Below are positions 31,569 through 32,720 of a stretch of 32,720 nucleotides of DNA, piece by piece. Position 1 is the stretch's first letter, and each line of letters starts with the position of its first letter. The translations under genes and the position numbers were made by a program. Location of the stretch: the NCBI GenBank assembly GCA_015067825.1, contig SVLQ01000011.1, positions 1 through 32,720 of the forward strand. The letters are read 5' to 3'. Origin of the DNA: Oscillospiraceae bacterium. GTDB taxonomy: Bacteria; Bacillota; Clostridia; Oscillospirales; QAMX01. The notes under the pieces are model-generated. The model saw only the letters and a list, made by a program, of their open reading frames with translations. It was not told where the DNA came from and did no database searches.

Positions 31569-32720
31569 ATGAGCCAGTATTCTTTCTACGCCCACGGCGG
31601 CAGCCGCAACCACGGCTGCGAAGCGCTTGCCCGCACGACTGCGCGTATGCTCGGCGGTGAAGCGACCCTTTACTCCAAAGCACCGGAGCAGGATCGCACC
31701 TACGGTGTGACCGAGCAGATGACCGTGACCAAATGCGGCGAAAACGTGCGCCGTTTCTCGCCGCGCCATATCGCCGGCAAGCTTTCCGCATCGGCAGCGA
31801 TGTACATTGCCCGCAGCTATGAATACCGCGATTTTCTGCGCGAGGCCAAGGGAATCTGTTTTTCCATCGGCGGCGACAACTATTGCTATGGCAAGGCGTA
31901 TCGCTCGCTGATCGGTGTCGATCGTGCGCTGATCAAGAGCGGCCGTAAGACCGTGTTATGGGGTTGCTCGATCGAACCGGATTCCCTTTCCGACTCGGAA
32001 CTGGTCGAAGATTTGCGCTCGTTCTCGCTGATCACGGCCCGCGAATCGCTGACCTATGATGCACTGTGCTCGGCGGGATTGACCAATGTCCGCCTGTATC
32101 CCGACCCGGCCTTTACACTGCCTGTGGATCGTCAACCGCTGCCGAAAGGCTTTGCGGAGGGCAATACGATCGGCCTGAATCTGAGCCCGCTGATCATGTC
32201 GTGCGAGACCAAGGACGGCGCGGCTTTCAAGAATTTCGAATCGCTGATTACGCATATCATCGAAACGACCGATATGCAGATCGCGCTGATCCCGCACGTT
32301 GTGTGGGATGGCAACGACGACCGTGTGCCGCTGCGTGCGCTGGCCGAACGCTTTGCCGACTCCGGCCGTGTGGTTCTGGTTGACGATGCCAACGCCGAAA
32401 CGCTGAAGGGTGTGATCTCGCGCTGCCGCTTCTTCATCGGTGCGCGTACCCATGCGACGATCGCGGCGTACTCGACCTGTGTGCCTACGTTGGTCGTCGG
32501 TTATTCCGTCAAGGCCAAGGGCATTGCCAAAGATCTGTTTGGCACCTATGAAAACTATGTGATGCCCGTGCAGTCGCTGGAAAGCGGCGACGAGCTCAAC
32601 GGCGCGTTTGACTGGCTGTGCGCGCAGGAGGATGCGATCCGCAGCCACCTGCAGGCGATCATGCCGGACTATATCCGCCGGGCGTATGCCGCTGCCGATG
32701 AGGTCAAGAAGATCCATGGG
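31569..32720 (+). CDS. polysaccharide pyruvyl transferase family protein (3' end beyond window)
   Basis: The frame is open for 384 codons to the window edge, so the C-terminus is missing. It begins MSQYSFYAHGGSRNHGCEAL after GGAGGG. The family signature is clear: FSIGGDNYCYG near the first third, then SRCRFFIGARTHATIAAYS and PTLVVGYSVKAKGIAKDLFG, as in CsaB/WcaK-like pyruvyl transferases. These add ketal-linked pyruvate to cell-wall or exopolysaccharide sugars. The acceptor is unknown. Co-transcription with obg is likely but functionally unrelated. Confidence 0.85.
   Translation, partial: MSQYSFYAHGGSRNHGCEALARTTARMLGGEATLYSKAPEQDRTYGVTEQMTVTKCGENVRRFSPRHIAGKLSASAAMYIARSYEYRDFLREAKGICFSIGGDNYCYGKAYRSLIGVDRALIKSGRKTVLWGCSIEPDSLSDSELVEDLRSFSLITARESLTYDALCSAGLTNVRLYPDPAFTLPVDRQPLPKGFAEGNTIGLNLSPLIMSCETKDGAAFKNFESLITHIIETTDMQIALIPHVVWDGNDDRVPLRALAERFADSGRVVLVDDANAETLKGVISRCRFFIGARTHATIAAYSTCVPTLVVGYSVKAKGIAKDLFGTYENYVMPVQSLESGDELNGAFDWLCAQEDAIRSHLQAIMPDYIRRAYAAADEVKKIHG

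Overview
The window looks like chromosomal DNA of a GC-rich, spore-forming member of the Clostridia, most like the Oscillospiraceae/Ruminococcaceae. The grounds are the yabP-yabQ-divIC-S1 sporulation and division cluster, a ribosomal protein L27 with the Firmicute-type cleavable N-terminus beside its protease Prp, a RelA/SpoT bifunctional enzyme after recJ, hemZ, and strong GGAGG-type ribosome binding sites. Most of it is housekeeping sequence read left to right. No rRNA, tRNA, CRISPR array, transposase or phage gene was seen.

Layout. (1) 1-4340: a NahK-like sugar kinase, an RlmB-type 23S rRNA methyltransferase, and a large membrane protein that keeps the architecture of a P1B-type ATPase but has lost its catalytic motifs. 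(2) 4381-6609: an EF-G-like GTPase with its own promoter and a two-way terminator. (3) 6617-8709, minus strand: a beta-helix (GH28/pectate-lyase-like) protein and the vitamin B3 transporter PnuC, which has a roughly 110-nt structured leader. (4) 8803-19635: recJ, relA, dtd, an MFS permease, an MBL-fold hydrolase, hemZ, a TIM-barrel isomerase-like protein, a zinc-ribbon protein and an SAH/MTA-deaminase-type amidohydrolase, mostly packed tightly. (5) 19714-24373: a MurJ/SpoVB-like flippase, mazG, hup, rqcP, yabP, yabQ, divIC and an S1-domain protein, the same order as yabM-yabN-(hup)-yabO-yabP-yabQ-divIC-yabR in Bacillus. (6) 24384-26586: a candidate small RNA on the minus strand, then lgt and folD. 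(7) 26602-28919: two related Thr-rich lipoproteins with a decayed third copy between them; the first lies behind six phased 11-bp repeats that resemble a Pho box. (8) 28964-32720: rplU-prp-rpmA with an L21-type leader, obg behind a large hairpin, and the start of a polysaccharide pyruvyl transferase cut by the window edge.

The least ordinary signals are the P-type-ATPase-like pseudoenzyme (2046-4340), the six-repeat Pho-box-like operator (26602-26663), the internally deleted lipoprotein remnant (28075-28214), and the unannotated small RNA (24384-24463). The small RNA has a promoter and a terminator, and 11 contiguous nucleotides complementary to the translation start region of the MFS gene in this same window. 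No wholly new multi-gene system is evident. The novelty lies in regulation and in single genes.
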